From NCBI GenBank assembly GCA_965226925.1, contig CBDDEN010000011.1, positions 558,001 through 622,000 of the forward strand: a stretch of DNA of 64,000 nucleotides, given 5' to 3'. The translations under genes were made by a program, and so were the position numbers. Of the stretch, positions 16,893 to 26,161 are shown piece by piece (position 1 is the stretch's first letter; each line of letters starts with the position of its first letter). This DNA comes from CBDDCX01 sp965226925. Its GTDB lineage: Bacteria > Gemmatimonadota > Gemmatimonadetes > Longimicrobiales > Gaopeijiaceae. The notes beneath the pieces were generated by a model that was not told the DNA's origin, did not search any database, and saw only the letters and a program-made list of their open reading frames with translations.

Positions 16893-18053
16893 CTATGCGA
16901 GGCGGGGCGGTATAATCTTGTTTTGATCGACGATGAGATCGCCGTCCAGGTAGAGATTCTTGTTCCGGCAGCAAATGTCGATGTGCACCGGCGTGTAGTT
17001 CGTCCCGCCCAGACCGGCCCAGCGATCGCTGGAGTTGAACATGTTGCGTCCAATGGAGACCATGAGGCTGCCGTACATGCTCTCGGAGTCCATGCCCAGG
17101 TACTGCCACTGGGCACGGTGCTCGGTGCCCCACCCGGCGTGGGCGATCCTGAAGGGATCGGCGAGGTGCCCGTCTGGATCCCTGTAGTCCTCGAACAGCT
17201 CTAAGCGGTCCCGAAGCGTGGCCGCGTCGTAACCACCCTCGATCTTGGTGAGACGCCCGCCTTCGAGGGTGATCCGGATCTCGTCCTGGCAGCGGAGCGA
17301 TAGGCCCAGGAGGATATCCCCGGGGCGCACCACATAGATTCCCTCGGATCGGTCCTCGAGGGGCCCGCACGCCACCAGGCCGGACGGCCAGTGGTCCCAC
17401 CGGCCCCGGTCGGCGGAGATCCCCACCTGAGCGTGGCCCTTGCGGCCGTCCTTGCGGAGCGTGAAATCACTTCCGTGATCGTCTGTGACACGGATCTCGT
17501 TCGCTGTCTCCATGCGCGCGGCCCCAGCGTAGGTGCGCCTGATGACGTCCTCGTCCGGGAACATTCGGCGCAGGGTCTCCACGCCCTGCCCCACCATGAG
17601 CGTGCGTGTTCCCGAGTCCAGGGCCGCATTGTGGGCCGCTGTATAGAGTGGGATCTCCCCGAACACGATGTCGGCGGCAATGAAAGTGTCCTTAAGTAGG
17701 TCCGCCGGAGCGATGTCCCGGGCAGTCCTCGTCGTCGCCACACTCGGTGCACCATTAGCGACCAAAGAGAAAGCGTTGGCGCCGAGACTCTTGGCCGCGG
17801 CCAACGAAGCCTCGATGTACTCGGGACGGGCATAGCCCGGCGTCGAATAGAAGAGGAACGTTTCCCCCTCCCGGACCTTGCAGAGCTTCATGTTCGCCAC
17901 AAAGAGATCGACGATGTCGGAGGACTGATCCATCACCGCCCCTTCGTCCACCTCTTCGATGCGAATATCGTCGCTCGCGAGCAGCACGCTGGGGAGCGCG
18001 GTGGCCGCCAGCGCCTGGACCGACACACCCTTGCAGAAGTCTCTTCGTTTCAT
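16893..18053 (-). CDS. Tat-exported NicX-like (2,5-dihydroxypyridine dioxygenase / M29-like) protein, canonical HxD
   Basis: This 386-residue protein starts at the ATG at 18053, which opens a twin-arginine signal (KRRDFCK, then hydrophobic to about LLASDD). Of the three paralogues it is closest to NicX: DRGRWDHWPSGLVACGP, SEGIYVVRPGDILLG, AHAGWGTEHRAQWQYLGMD and TPVHIDICCRN. Candidate metal ligands are His305, His357 and Asp359, the complete NicX set. NicX opens the ring of 2,5-dihydroxypyridine in the cytoplasm; here the Tat signal predicts a periplasmic enzyme that would reach its compartment with metal already bound. The gene follows susCD in transcription order, which suggests it acts first on the imported compound. 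Confidence 0.85.
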   Translation of the reverse strand: MKRRDFCKGVSVQALAATALPSVLLASDDIRIEEVDEGAVMDQSSDIVDLFVANMKLCKVREGETFLFYSTPGYARPEYIEASLAAAKSLGANAFSLVANGAPSVATTRTARDIAPADLLKDTFIAADIVFGEIPLYTAAHNAALDSGTRTLMVGQGVETLRRMFPDEDVIRRTYAGAARMETANEIRVTDDHGSDFTLRKDGRKGHAQVGISADRGRWDHWPSGLVACGPLEDRSEGIYVVRPGDILLGLSLRCQDEIRITLEGGRLTKIEGGYDAATLRDRLELFEDYRDPDGHLADPFRIAHAGWGTEHRAQWQYLGMDSESMYGSLMVSIGRNMFNSSDRWAGLGGTNYTPVHIDICCRNKNLYLDGDLIVDQNKIIPPRLA

Positions 18054-18179
18054 GTTTTTCACTTTCTCTCGCTCGAGTTCGTATACCAGCGCACCCCGTG
18101 GCATCGGCAACCGCTTGTGCGGTCCGCTCCTCGGGTCGCCGGCCGCGTCATCATTCTCTGATCGCTCATCCGCATCCGA

Positions 18180-19529
18180 TCACCGTACGGTGTAGACCAG
18201 CCCCGGGATGTTGTCGATTTCAGTCTGCGGCAGGGCCCGGCACGTCTCGGATCCGACCGGCAACCCCTGGGGAATCGTGGTGTGGAAGAGGTTCAGACCG
18301 TACTTGTCGATATAGAGGCGGTTCTCGCCCATGATCGTCCCTTCCACGAGAAGGGTCCGCCGGCGCTCGTCGATGAGCTTATCCCGGATCTCGTTGGGGC
18401 CCGTCCCTGCCGGCGTCCACACGATGTTCAGTCCCCGGCGCACGCGGTTCTCGTTGATGATCTGCACCGTCAGATCCGGGTTCGAGGAGAGGGCCCCCTC
18501 GGCGACGATGTACTGCATCTCGACGCCCGACGTGATGTTCAGAGGCGATCCCCCCGAGGGGATCTTATTGGGTGCGTAGACCTGGTCGAGGTCCCCACGC
18601 GGCGGGACCGGGTTCAGCGTCATGAGCGTACGCGGGTCGGGCGTTCCCGTATCATCCACGGTGAGGTTGCGGAACGCGGCCGAGATGGCGTGCTCGCCGA
18701 AGCCCCACGTCCGGAACCAGACCCGGTTGGTCTGCTCGAAGGTGTTCGTCGAGTACGTGGCCTGATACTTGAAGTCCGGGTCCACGAGCGCCGCGTTCTG
18801 TACGGCCGCGGATTCATTGCCCATTTGCCAATTCGCCCTGGCCAAGCCCGCCCTGGCCGCCGAGCGGGTCGCGTCTGTCGCTCCCGCCGCGTTGACTGAA
18901 GCCTGAAATTGATCCGCGGCCATCTGATACCCCTGCTGCGACGTATGGACCGGTCCATCGCCGTAGAGGACGAACTCGCAATAGAAAGTGGCTAGCCAGA
19001 GGATCTCCCAGCCGTTAAAGAGCGCGGCTCTGGAAAACTGCTCCGAGGACTCGGAGAGCCCTTCGAACTCCCCGCTCAGGATTCTCAGCTGCGCCCTGTG
19101 GGAGGAGGCGATGGCCTGCTGTAGAAACGCGTAGTACGCCACCCCCGGACCTCGGCTTTCCCGGCCCCCGCCGGTGAGCCCACCCGCCTGGCCTCCACCC
19201 CGGCTGAACTCCCGTAGGGATTCCGTATAGCGGAGAAGACCCAGGGCCACCATGCCTCCGGAGGTCATGTTGGTCTCGTACACCCATACATCATACACGT
19301 TGTTGAGGTCGACCTCGGCTCCCACCATCGTCTCGTTCAGCTGAGCCGGGTTGGCGATGGCGTCTACAAAGTGCGGATCGGGATCCACGTCCAAAACCCC
19401 TTCGCACGCCGTCATGACTGTCACACCGATCACGAGAGGGAGCATGGCCATGACACACCGTCCCCCCTTTCGCGCGGTGGACCTTCTCTCGATGCGGTTT
19501 TTCACGTGCAGACTCCTTGTATCTCTCAT
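18180..19529 (-). CDS. SusD/RagB-family outer-membrane nutrient-binding lipoprotein
   Basis: The 449-residue product has an N-terminal signal with a lipobox-like VMTAC about 40 residues in. The mature start (DVDPDPHFVDAIANPAQLN) and the C-terminal helical part with RRTLLVEG...NRLYIDKYGLNLF are typical of RagB/SusD proteins, which form the lid over a SusC channel and bind the nutrient outside the cell. The start is uncertain: the ATG at 19529 is used, but a later ATG just before the hydrophobic core (MAMLPL) is possible. It lies 47 bp after susC, the usual order. No glycan enzymes are nearby, so the ligand may not be a sugar. Confidence 0.85.
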   Translation of the reverse strand: MRDTRSLHVKNRIERRSTARKGGRCVMAMLPLVIGVTVMTACEGVLDVDPDPHFVDAIANPAQLNETMVGAEVDLNNVYDVWVYETNMTSGGMVALGLLRYTESLREFSRGGGQAGGLTGGGRESRGPGVAYYAFLQQAIASSHRAQLRILSGEFEGLSESSEQFSRAALFNGWEILWLATFYCEFVLYGDGPVHTSQQGYQMAADQFQASVNAAGATDATRSAARAGLARANWQMGNESAAVQNAALVDPDFKYQATYSTNTFEQTNRVWFRTWGFGEHAISAAFRNLTVDDTGTPDPRTLMTLNPVPPRGDLDQVYAPNKIPSGGSPLNITSGVEMQYIVAEGALSSNPDLTVQIINENRVRRGLNIVWTPAGTGPNEIRDKLIDERRRTLLVEGTIMGENRLYIDKYGLNLFHTTIPQGLPVGSETCRALPQTEIDNIPGLVYTVR

Positions 19530-19576
19530 CACGGTGGATTCATGGTTCCAATCGGACATCCAGCTCACGGCTCCCA

Positions 19577-22500
19577 TCAGAAGACCAACTGGACGCGTGT
19601 GAGCCACCGCCGCGGCTGGGCCTCGCCAAAGAATTCCTCGTTGGAGGGCTGTGCAGTCCTTCCCCCAAGCACCGAGGACTCCGGGTCGTAACCGGTGTAG
19701 CCCGTCCAGGTGTGGAGGTTTCTACCACCGACCGTGATACTTGCCGAGGAGGCGCCGAAGGCCTCCGCGAAGCCGGACGGCACGCTGTACGTCAGCGTCA
19801 GCTCGCGCCAGCGGGTGAAGGACCCGTCCTCGGTGAATACGAATTTCCGGTACTCGCCCCCATCCACCAGGGACTTCTCCATCCCCGCCTGCTCCTCCGG
19901 GGTCATCTCCGACTCCCGGAACGCGTAATGGCGCGGACCAGCAGTGGTCCGGCCGAAGCTCACGTGGAAGGAATCGGTGCCGTTGTACTTGGCGATGTCG
20001 CCCTTCCTGTCCAAGAGAGTGGAGAGCCTCAACGCCCCGCCGAAGAAGGAGAGCGTGGTCGACAGGTTTTGGAAGTTGCCGGCCTGGGGGCTCCCGAGGT
20101 ACGAGTACTCGGGATTGTTTTCACTACCCAAATTCCCGGGCCTGATCACGACGCTGCCGTCAACGATCCTGCCGCTGGCATCCCGCTGGGCGCTGTCGAC
20201 GATCGGCCCGTAGTAGGAGCCTGGAGCGAAGCCCTCGACGAACGCTCCCCGGTTGGAGCCGAGGAGGAGCGGGGGCGTGTCCCCAAGGTCCGTAACGAGG
20301 GGATTCTGCGTCGAGACCCTAAAGTCGACGTCCCACGAGAAGTCCGGCCGGTTGACGATCTGAGCCCCGAGGGATGCCTCCCAGCCATTGTTCGTCAACT
20401 CACCGACGTTGACCCACTGCTCACCACGAGATCCGAGGGAGGGCGCCAGGAACCGGGTTACGATGGCGTCGGTCGTCTTCTGCCTGAAGTAGGTTAGCTT
20501 GAGCGACATGCGCTCTTCCAAGAACCCGGCGTCGATCCCGGCCTCGAACTCGGACTTTCTCTCGGCGGTCAGGGCGGGATTCCCGGGGTACGCTGCCGAA
20601 ATCCCCGTGACCTGGTTTCCGCCCACCTCGAGCACGACGGGTAAAAGCCTCTCGAGCGCCGCGCCGGGCGGAGGCGCCTGAGCCGCCGTCCCCCACGCCG
20701 CGCGGAGGCGAAGGCTGTTGATTCTGTCCGAGTTCCAGAAGGGCATGTCACTCAAGACTAAAGAGCCGTTGACACTCGGCGACCAGATTCCTCCTTGTTC
20801 AAGCCCGAACGCGCTATTGTCATCGTACCGGATACCCCCAGTCGCGAACAGGTACCCCTTGTAGCCGAACCGCTGCTGCATGTACGTGCCGACTTCGACC
20901 CTCTCAGTGAGGCCGGAATAACCCGTCCTGATCAAGGCGGCGTCACATGCCGTGGCCGTCGGGCTGGCGAACCCGCCCTCACCGATGCAGCCCACCAGCT
21001 CGGTCCTCTGGCTGAAGTACTGCGCCCCGAACGAGGTCGTCGACCGTAGGTCCTCCGTGGGACTCGTGACGATGGTACCCGTGTACTCGAAAGTCCGGTT
21101 CACGTCCGTGGTACGCGCGTCCCGGAGAAATCCCGCGGAAAGGATACCGAAGGGGCGATCGGGGTCCAAGGGGAATGAGTTGACGTCCTTCATCTGGGCG
21201 TAGTCGACGCCGACGATCCCCCGGTTCGTGAGCCACGATAGCGGGTTCCAGCGAACGGTAGCGCTCCCCACGAAGCGACCGGTCTCTTGTCCCCCGAAGA
21301 CCGTGTTCAGGGCATCGAAGTTCGAGATCAGGTTGCCCTGTAGCCGCTCGCACACCGAAGGGTCTTTGCCACTGGCCAGGGTCCCGAGGCAATCTCCCCG
21401 GGAGCCGTCTGCACGAACTCCGAAGGAATTGATGGGAGACCCAGCCCCGCCGTTCGTGGAATAGCCCCGGAAGCTCCGGGAGGATTCAGGAAAGCGGAGG
21501 TCAGTCTCGAGGTAGTTCGTGTTTACCGCGATCTCGACGTGCTCGCTTGGCCTGGCCGTGATGTTAGCCCGGAGGGAGATCTGCTCCTGCGTGTTCGGCA
21601 CGTAAGGACCTTTGGCATCCTTGAAGCGGCCGGAGAGGAAGTACTGCACGTCCTCTCCACCCCCAGTCACGCTCACCGTAGTGTTCGAGAAGGCTCCCTT
21701 CCTGAGCGGGCTGGTAAGGGGGTTCGTCATCGAGTTGTGATAGCCCCAAACGTCGCCGGTCACCGGATTCGTGGTGGCGTTCCACTGCTTGGCGATCGGG
21801 TCATCGGCGCTGGTGATGCCCATGTGCTCGGTAAAGTTGTAGTACTTGTCCCAGTAGTGGGCGACGTCCTCGACGAACCCGAACTCCGAGTTGATGGTGA
21901 TCTGTGCCTGGGAGGAACTCCCATCCTTGGTCTCGATGAGGATCACCCCGGAAGCCGCGCCGGCCCCGTACAGAGCCGTCGCGGTCGGGCCTTTGATGAC
22001 CTGCACGGTGGCTATGTCTGCGGGGTTCAGATCGTCAAGGCGCGAGACCGTGCGCCCCTCGGTCCAGTCGATGGACCGCGGACCAAGGTCCGTCTGATTG
22101 TTGCTCCGGATTCCGTCGATAATGATGAGGGGGTTCGATCCCTGCGTCATGCTCGTGACGCCACGAATCGTGATCCTCGAAGCAGTGCCGATGGGTCCTG
22201 AGCCCAGCTGGACATCCACCCCCGCGGCCCTGCCGCTGAGCAGGTCCGACATGCTGGACACGGCCGCCTTCTCAACCTCCAGGTCGGCGTCGAAGCGCTC
22301 GATGTCCGTGCCGTACTCCATGCGCCGAGTCGCGACGGCGTCTACCGAGACGATGAGCTCTCCGAGGTCGATAGCCACCTCACCCATCTGTAAGTCCACG
22401 GTCACCGTCTGTCCGGCCCCGATGGTCACGGTCTGCTCGACCGACCCATATCCGACCTGCTCGGCGCGAACCGTCACGGCTCCGGTCGGCACGTTCAGAA

Positions 22501-22714
22501 GGAGGAACCGACCGGCGTTATTGCTGAGCCCGCCGATTCCACTGTCCACAACGAAGACCTGCACGCTGCCAAGGGGGCGCTGCGTCGCCTGGTCGATGAC
22601 GGTACCCGTGAGCACGCCCGTTGCCTGCGCCTCCACTGCAGGCGCGCCACCGAAGAGCACCGCAGCAATGGCGAACAGGGCGAGAGTCTTCCATCTAACG
22701 ATCGAGGGTCTCAT
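19577..22714 (-). CDS. SusC/RagA-family TonB-dependent outer-membrane transporter
   Basis: This 1045-residue TonB-dependent receptor has a Sec signal ending near AVEAQA, a carboxypeptidase-regulatory-like domain (VLTGTVIDQATQRPLGSV, about 30-110), a plug domain with SGRAAGVDVQLGSG and ITIRGVTS, VIKGPTATALYGAGAASGVI (about 240-260), and a long barrel ending in VQLVF. A strong GGAGGTAA site lies nine bases before the ATG. With the following susD it forms the energised import pair of FCB bacteria. It is the first gene of the 22-kb minus-strand locus, so it probably imports that locus's substrate across the outer membrane. No sigma/anti-sigma pair or SusR-type regulator is visible next to it. Confidence 0.93.
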   Translation of the reverse strand: MRPSIVRWKTLALFAIAAVLFGGAPAVEAQATGVLTGTVIDQATQRPLGSVQVFVVDSGIGGLSNNAGRFLLLNVPTGAVTVRAEQVGYGSVEQTVTIGAGQTVTVDLQMGEVAIDLGELIVSVDAVATRRMEYGTDIERFDADLEVEKAAVSSMSDLLSGRAAGVDVQLGSGPIGTASRITIRGVTSMTQGSNPLIIIDGIRSNNQTDLGPRSIDWTEGRTVSRLDDLNPADIATVQVIKGPTATALYGAGAASGVILIETKDGSSSQAQITINSEFGFVEDVAHYWDKYYNFTEHMGITSADDPIAKQWNATTNPVTGDVWGYHNSMTNPLTSPLRKGAFSNTTVSVTGGGEDVQYFLSGRFKDAKGPYVPNTQEQISLRANITARPSEHVEIAVNTNYLETDLRFPESSRSFRGYSTNGGAGSPINSFGVRADGSRGDCLGTLASGKDPSVCERLQGNLISNFDALNTVFGGQETGRFVGSATVRWNPLSWLTNRGIVGVDYAQMKDVNSFPLDPDRPFGILSAGFLRDARTTDVNRTFEYTGTIVTSPTEDLRSTTSFGAQYFSQRTELVGCIGEGGFASPTATACDAALIRTGYSGLTERVEVGTYMQQRFGYKGYLFATGGIRYDDNSAFGLEQGGIWSPSVNGSLVLSDMPFWNSDRINSLRLRAAWGTAAQAPPPGAALERLLPVVLEVGGNQVTGISAAYPGNPALTAERKSEFEAGIDAGFLEERMSLKLTYFRQKTTDAIVTRFLAPSLGSRGEQWVNVGELTNNGWEASLGAQIVNRPDFSWDVDFRVSTQNPLVTDLGDTPPLLLGSNRGAFVEGFAPGSYYGPIVDSAQRDASGRIVDGSVVIRPGNLGSENNPEYSYLGSPQAGNFQNLSTTLSFFGGALRLSTLLDRKGDIAKYNGTDSFHVSFGRTTAGPRHYAFRESEMTPEEQAGMEKSLVDGGEYRKFVFTEDGSFTRWRELTLTYSVPSGFAEAFGASSASITVGGRNLHTWTGYTGYDPESSVLGGRTAQPSNEEFFGEAQPRRWLTRVQLVF

Positions 22715-22759
22715 TGTAAATTACCTCCGCTGGACTCGTGACGTCTAACTACCACACCA

Positions 22760-22765
22760 TCTATA
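22760..22765 (-). promoter_or_regulatory. Candidate -10 element upstream of susC
   Basis: TATAGA reads toward susC and lies 46 bp upstream of its ATG. No good -35 hexamer is seen at the usual spacing, so this is only a candidate. A 6-bp stem hairpin (22770-22785) lies just upstream. Confidence 0.25.
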
Positions 22766-22876
22766 TTCACCACCGACGACGGTGGCTAAATCCGCCTAGC
22801 TGATACACATGTGAGTCAGAGTCGAAGCGAGGCACGTGGGGCGTGCCAAGGCCAAGCCCTGCGGCCCGAGGGACCA

Positions 22877-22900
22877 GTGTGGGTTTGCGTAAACGCACAC
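22877..22900. promoter_or_regulatory. Imperfect 24-bp palindrome, possible operator
   Basis: GTGTG and CACAC arms enclose a GTTT-CGTAAAC core; most positions are dyad-symmetric, with four of the 24 not matching. It lies about 165 bp upstream of susC and resembles a LacI- or GntR-type operator. No regulator gene is adjacent, so the function is inferred only from symmetry and position. Confidence 0.25.
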
Positions 22901-23045
22901 GCTGAATCCGGTAGCCCGAGATGAAGATCCTGCCGAACCGATAGGGGTCACCCCTCAATAGGAGAATGCCAACACGGCGCGAACGTATGAGGCAAGTAAA
23001 AGGTGCGCAAGAGGCGGCGATAACGCCTAACCCAGCGCCGCCAGG

Positions 23046-23429
23046 TCAACGCTTCGTGATCACGTGAATGATTCCGCCGAAGTGACCTGGGCCGTAGAGT
23101 AGGTTGCTTTCCGTCGTGCTCAGGAAGGTGATCTGAGCGACGACCGAGGCGGCGATCGCTCTCAGGAAGGGCAGCTCTCCTGCCTCCAACCCATCCACGT
23201 ACACCCTAGGATAGGCTGGAGTGGGATCCCTGGCGGAATTCGGCCCCCGGGAGACCAGCCAGCCTCGTCTGAGCTTCTCTACCACATCATAGGCGTTGAC
23301 CGGCGAGATCTCGGCAATTTGGGCGGCCGTGATGACTCCGGAACGGCTAGCTGCTCGGGCCGGGCCGGCGCTACCTCCGCAGGCCACCGCGCTCACCAGT
23401 GCAACTAGGGGAAGGATGTTCCTGATCAT
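23046..23429 (-). CDS. Small plug-domain-like lipoprotein
   Basis: The 127-residue protein has a signal with lipobox-like VSAVAC (residues 12-17) and a strong AGGAGGG site before its ATG. The mature part resembles a stand-alone TonB plug domain: AYDVVEKLRRGWLVSRG, YPRVYVDGLEAGELPFLRAI and a final GGIIHVITKR, which matches the end of plug domains. There is no barrel. Similar mini-proteins occur in Gemmatimonadota; their function is not known to me. It is transcribed toward susC but ends 331 bp before it, and it diverges from the DUF5916 gene at 23679. Confidence 0.65.
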   Translation of the reverse strand: MIRNILPLVALVSAVACGGSAGPARAASRSGVITAAQIAEISPVNAYDVVEKLRRGWLVSRGPNSARDPTPAYPRVYVDGLEAGELPFLRAIAASVVAQITFLSTTESNLLYGPGHFGGIIHVITKR

Positions 23430-23678
23430 GGGTCGGCCCTCCTGTGGGAAGCTTTCCTAGCGCAACGAATTGTGCTCTGGAGATCTGGTGTCAAGGGCGG
23501 GGGACCGCACCAAGCCCGAGCCGACCCGCTCGCGAGTCCGCGCAGGCACACAAGACACAGGCCCACCACTTCCTTGCCACTCCTCCCCGCAGAGGGTACG
23601 CTCCGCGGACACCAACCGGAGGCCCCCCAGTCACGGTCGACTCCCGACCGTCTGCGTGAATCCCCGGACTCCGAAACA

Positions 23679-25904
23679 ATGTCCCGATTCGAAGGGCTGA
23701 TGCGTGCGATCCCCGGCGGGCTCTTCATTGTCTGCTCGTGCATGGCCAACCTCTCAGCCCAGGAGCCCCTCTTGCTCCAGCGAATCGGCGGTCCGGTCGA
23801 GTTGGACGGATTGAGTTTCGAGCCCGCCTGGCGGTCCATCGAGCCACTGCCCATGGTCATGCAAGCGCCAAACTTCGGCGAACCCCCTACAGAACCTACG
23901 GAGATCCGGGTCGCGTACGACGACGTCTACCTATACGTAGCGGGGCGTTTCTACGACTCCGAGCCCGGCCGGATTCAAGCGACGTCGATGAAGCGCGACC
24001 GGTCGGGTCTGACCAATGACCAATTCGGGATCATCCTGGACACCTTCAACGACAAGGAGAACGGCCTCTACTTCTTCACTACCCCCACCGGTGTCCGACT
24101 GGACGCGGCCATCTCCAACGACGCTACGGGAACCCCTCCCTTCAACATCAGCTGGAACACGTTTTGGGATGCCGCGGGCACCCAAAACGAAGACGGTTGG
24201 TTCGCCGAGATGCGCATCCCATTCTCCAGCTTGCGATTTCAGGATCGGGACGGGACGGTCACGCTTGGACTATTGGCCTACCGATGGATCGCCCGCAAGA
24301 ACGAGATAGCGGTCTTTCCGGCGATCCCTCCGAAATGGGGCTTCCACAGCCTAATCAAGCCCTCTCAGGCTCGGGAGGTGGTCCTGGAGGGGATCCGGAG
24401 CACCCGGCCCCTTTACGTTACGCCTTACGGCTTGGGAGGAATCGGCCAATCGCACGTTCTCGATGCGGAGGCAAATGGGTACGAGCGCGACGATCAGCCG
24501 GCTGCGGACATGGGCCTCGACGTGAAGTACGGATTGGCGAGCAACCTGACTTTGGACGTCACCGTCAACACGGACTTCGCACAGGTCGAGGCGGACGATC
24601 AGCAGGTGAATCTCACGCGCTTCTCGCTCTTTTTTCCCGAAAAGCGTCTCTTCTTCCAGGAGCGAGCCAGCGTCTTCGACTTTCGCACCGGCGAGCGCGA
24701 CAACCTCTTCTATAGTCGCCGCATCGGCATCGCGGACGGAGAGGTCGTACCCGTCTACGGTGGCGCACGTCTCATCGGGCGTCTGGGGGACTGGGACCTG
24801 GGCCTCCTCAACATGCAGACCCGGGCCAACGCAGCGGCCCGGTCGGAGAACTTCGGGGTCCTGCGACTGCGTCGCAGGATCCTCAACGAGAACTCCTATG
24901 TGGGCGGGATAGCCACAACCCGGCTGGCGGCGGAGGGACACAACGTTGCCTACGGTCTGGACGGGGTCCTTCGCCTTTTTGGTCAGGACTACCTTACCTT
25001 CAATTGGGCCCAGTCGTTCGACGACCGGGCGAAGCCGGGTCTCGGTGGCTTCGGTACGGCCCTCGCCAGGGCTCGCTGGGAGCGCCGCACCGTCGACGGC
25101 TTCGGGTATGATCTCTCGGCGACTCGGGTGGGATCCGCGTACGATCCTGGAGTGGGGTTCGTACAGCGCACCGGTTTCACCCGAATCGGGGACCGGGTCT
25201 TCCGTGGGTGGATTCCGGATCCCGAGTCAGGGATTCTCCGGCACATCCTCTCGCTGAGGGGCCATCTCTTCCTCCGGAACGAAGATCGCAGCCTCGAATC
25301 CGCCGAAATCGGTCCTGAGTGGACGATCGAGGCAAAGTCGGGGTCGATCCTCACGCTTACGGCCAAGGCCCTCCGCGAGGATCTGTCCGACCCCTTCAGG
25401 TTGTCGGACGATGCAGGCGTCCCTGCCGGGCCCTATTCCTTCTACGACCTGAGCGCATCCTACACGATGTCGAGAACAGCCCTTGTGCGGTGGGTCGCGA
25501 GCGGGGCCGTGGGCTCATTCTATGACGGATCGCGTCTCAGCCTCGGGTTGGCCCCCGGTTGGTCCGTCTCTCGCCACCTCGAGTTCACCGCGAACTACAA
25601 GTACGACCGGATACGCTTTGCCGATCGTGGAGAGCGGTTCGATGCGCACACCGCTGGCCTCCGCGTCGAGACCGCGCTCACGTCCACCCTCTCTGCCGCA
25701 GCCTTCCTCCAGTACAACAGTGCCACCCGCAAGATCATCTCCAACTTCCGCCTTCGCTTCAATCCACGAGAGGGCAACGATCTATATGTAGTCTACAACG
25801 AGCAGTCGAACACGGACCGGTACCGGCAGCTGCCGACCCTTCCGCCGAGCGACAGTCGAACGATTCTGTTCAAGTATTCCCACACCTTTACGCTGGGATT
25901 CTAG
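23679..25904 (+). CDS. DUF5916 outer-membrane protein with N-terminal CBM9-like domain (copy 2)
   Basis: This 741-residue paralogue of the protein at 4023-6281 has its start placed at the ATG at 23679 (an ATG seven codons later is equally possible) because a hydrophobic signal ending LSAQEP follows. The N-terminal CBM9-like domain contains VELDGLSFEPAWRSI and VAYDDVYLYVAGRFYDSEP; the C-terminal barrel contains VNLTRFSLFFPEKRLFF, as in copy 1, and ends in HTFTLGF. The family is found in the outer membrane with unknown substrate. It stands alone on the plus strand, facing away from the minus-strand locus. Confidence 0.85.
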   Translation: MSRFEGLMRAIPGGLFIVCSCMANLSAQEPLLLQRIGGPVELDGLSFEPAWRSIEPLPMVMQAPNFGEPPTEPTEIRVAYDDVYLYVAGRFYDSEPGRIQATSMKRDRSGLTNDQFGIILDTFNDKENGLYFFTTPTGVRLDAAISNDATGTPPFNISWNTFWDAAGTQNEDGWFAEMRIPFSSLRFQDRDGTVTLGLLAYRWIARKNEIAVFPAIPPKWGFHSLIKPSQAREVVLEGIRSTRPLYVTPYGLGGIGQSHVLDAEANGYERDDQPAADMGLDVKYGLASNLTLDVTVNTDFAQVEADDQQVNLTRFSLFFPEKRLFFQERASVFDFRTGERDNLFYSRRIGIADGEVVPVYGGARLIGRLGDWDLGLLNMQTRANAAARSENFGVLRLRRRILNENSYVGGIATTRLAAEGHNVAYGLDGVLRLFGQDYLTFNWAQSFDDRAKPGLGGFGTALARARWERRTVDGFGYDLSATRVGSAYDPGVGFVQRTGFTRIGDRVFRGWIPDPESGILRHILSLRGHLFLRNEDRSLESAEIGPEWTIEAKSGSILTLTAKALREDLSDPFRLSDDAGVPAGPYSFYDLSASYTMSRTALVRWVASGAVGSFYDGSRLSLGLAPGWSVSRHLEFTANYKYDRIRFADRGERFDAHTAGLRVETALTSTLSAAAFLQYNSATRKIISNFRLRFNPREGNDLYVVYNEQSNTDRYRQLPTLPPSDSRTILFKYSHTFTLGF

Positions 25905-26161
25905 TCTCTGTTCAAGGCCGGCCCGGGTCGCACACAGGTCCAATTCATAGGATCGCCACCTGCGCCCGGGCGTGGCCTGAGCGTGCGGGAGCGGGTCGCT
26001 GCTCCCGGACGACTCGTTCGAGGGCGCTTGCGATAGCTCACTCCGGCCAGTACGAATATCTTAGATGGAAGTAGATCGTCGGCGGAGCCCTCCCGCAACG
26101 GCCGAGGTCGGGATTTCCCGGCCAAAGCCGGCTCTCGGGCGACCGCCCCGTGGAGGTGGAC

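Larger units (their letters stand above)
22715..23045. other. 331-bp intergenic region upstream of the susC locus
   Basis: I see no gene here. The region separates the susC start from the 3' end of the plug-like lipoprotein gene, which reads in the same direction. It contains a candidate -10 for susC, a small hairpin (22770-22785) and an imperfect 24-bp palindrome (22877-22900). It is the natural place for the promoter and operator of the whole 22-kb locus. Confidence 0.5.

Noticed and set aside
16795..16960. Short minus-strand frame after an AGGAGG-like site near 16865
   Set aside because: It gives only about 20 codons (ending at 16795) and overlaps the better methyltransferase-like frame.
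22770..22785. CCACCG/CGGTGG hairpin upstream of susC
   Set aside because: Only a 6-bp stem with a 4-base loop; expected by chance in GC-rich DNA.
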